Below, in pieces: positions 63,890 through 64,000 of a stretch of DNA of 64,000 nt. Position 1 is the first letter of the stretch. Every line of letters starts with the position of its first letter. The notes under the pieces were generated by a model. That model worked only from the letters and a program-made list of their open reading frames with translations, made no database searches and was not told the DNA's origin. Both the position numbers and the translations under genes were made by a program. Source of the DNA: Nostoc sp. NOS(2021). Its GTDB lineage: Bacteria > Cyanobacteriota > Cyanobacteriia > Cyanobacteriales > Nostocaceae. The DNA lies in NCBI RefSeq assembly GCF_017115025.1, contig NZ_JABXKM010000344.1:1-64000 (forward strand). The letters are read 5' to 3'.

Positions 63890-64000
63890 AAATCCAGCAA
63901 TTACTAGAGCTTGAGTAGGAATTCCAGGCAATTTGAGCATTTTGATTCCAAACACTCAAAAATTTGAATCTAAATTGAATCTACTACAATTTGGGGGAGT
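63890..64000. other. window end, no feature
   Basis: Nothing gene-like is visible in the last 111 bases; the sequence is AT-rich with no strong hairpin. Confidence 0.5.

Overview
The window is a chromosomal segment of a filamentous, Nostoc-type (Nostocales) cyanobacterium. Evidence: frequent HIP1 octamers (GCGATCGC), chlorophyll genes (chlD, ferrochelatase with a C-terminal chlorophyll-binding helix), high-light-inducible proteins, a group 3 SigF-type sigma factor, an xisH/xisI pair, Nostoc-style heptamer repeats (CTCCTAA, CCCCATG/CCCAATG), and many short palindromic or dispersed repeats between genes. No rRNA, CRISPR array, prophage or full-length insertion sequence was seen. One tRNA (Asp, GTC) is present.

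Layout. 0.3-7.1 kb: a DUF4126 membrane protein, hemH, a methyltransferase, a tandem triplet of DUF29-like genes, a secreted repeat protein and a dienelactone hydrolase. 7.2-15 kb: a 1038-residue membrane protein with seven repeats; a decaying tandem array of high-light-inducible (hli) genes behind a perfect HLR1 box; a universal stress protein and the remains of an ABC transporter operon, each preceded by a c-di-AMP (ydaO-yuaA) riboswitch. 15-24 kb: a sensor histidine kinase, xisHI, rnc, a dead HNH endonuclease, a PD-(D/E)XK-like protein, a Uma2 protein, chlD, sigF-like and a Bax-inhibitor-1-type protein. 24.3-30.4 kb: a degenerate prfB copy in tandem with the true prfB (both keep the +1 frameshift site), a DUF3285 peptide, ybeY, dgkA, trpG/pabA and a metallo-beta-lactamase-fold protein. 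30.4-44.1 kb: an FG-GAP repeat protein, a Nudix hydrolase, pepP, a second PD-(D/E)XK-like paralogue, a broken ADP-ribosylglycohydrolase gene, an M50 protease fused to TPRs, ftsH, a secreted protein and gltX. 44.3-52.6 kb: tRNA-Asp, two tandem Ser/Thr kinases, a phytase-like esterase, a TM0106-type nuclease and a class V aminotransferase. 52.9-64 kb: a P-loop kinase and glycosyltransferase pair, a membrane protein with a translationally coupled small partner, YjbQ, a NIF3 protein, small cyanobacterial proteins, a beta-CASP nuclease, a 40-residue membrane peptide, rpiA and a PEP-CTERM beta-propeller protein.

Most genes are housekeeping or photosynthesis functions carried singly or in pairs; there is no single large operon. 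Two themes stand out. The first is decay: at least six genes are interrupted or internally deleted (hli copies 1 and 3, ABC permease, ABC binding protein, HNH endonuclease, prfB copy, ADP-ribosylglycohydrolase). The second is very small mobile DNA: MITE-like elements with perfect or near-perfect terminal inverted repeats, one with an 8-bp target duplication, and a ~30-bp dispersed repeat that has entered several reading frames without breaking them.
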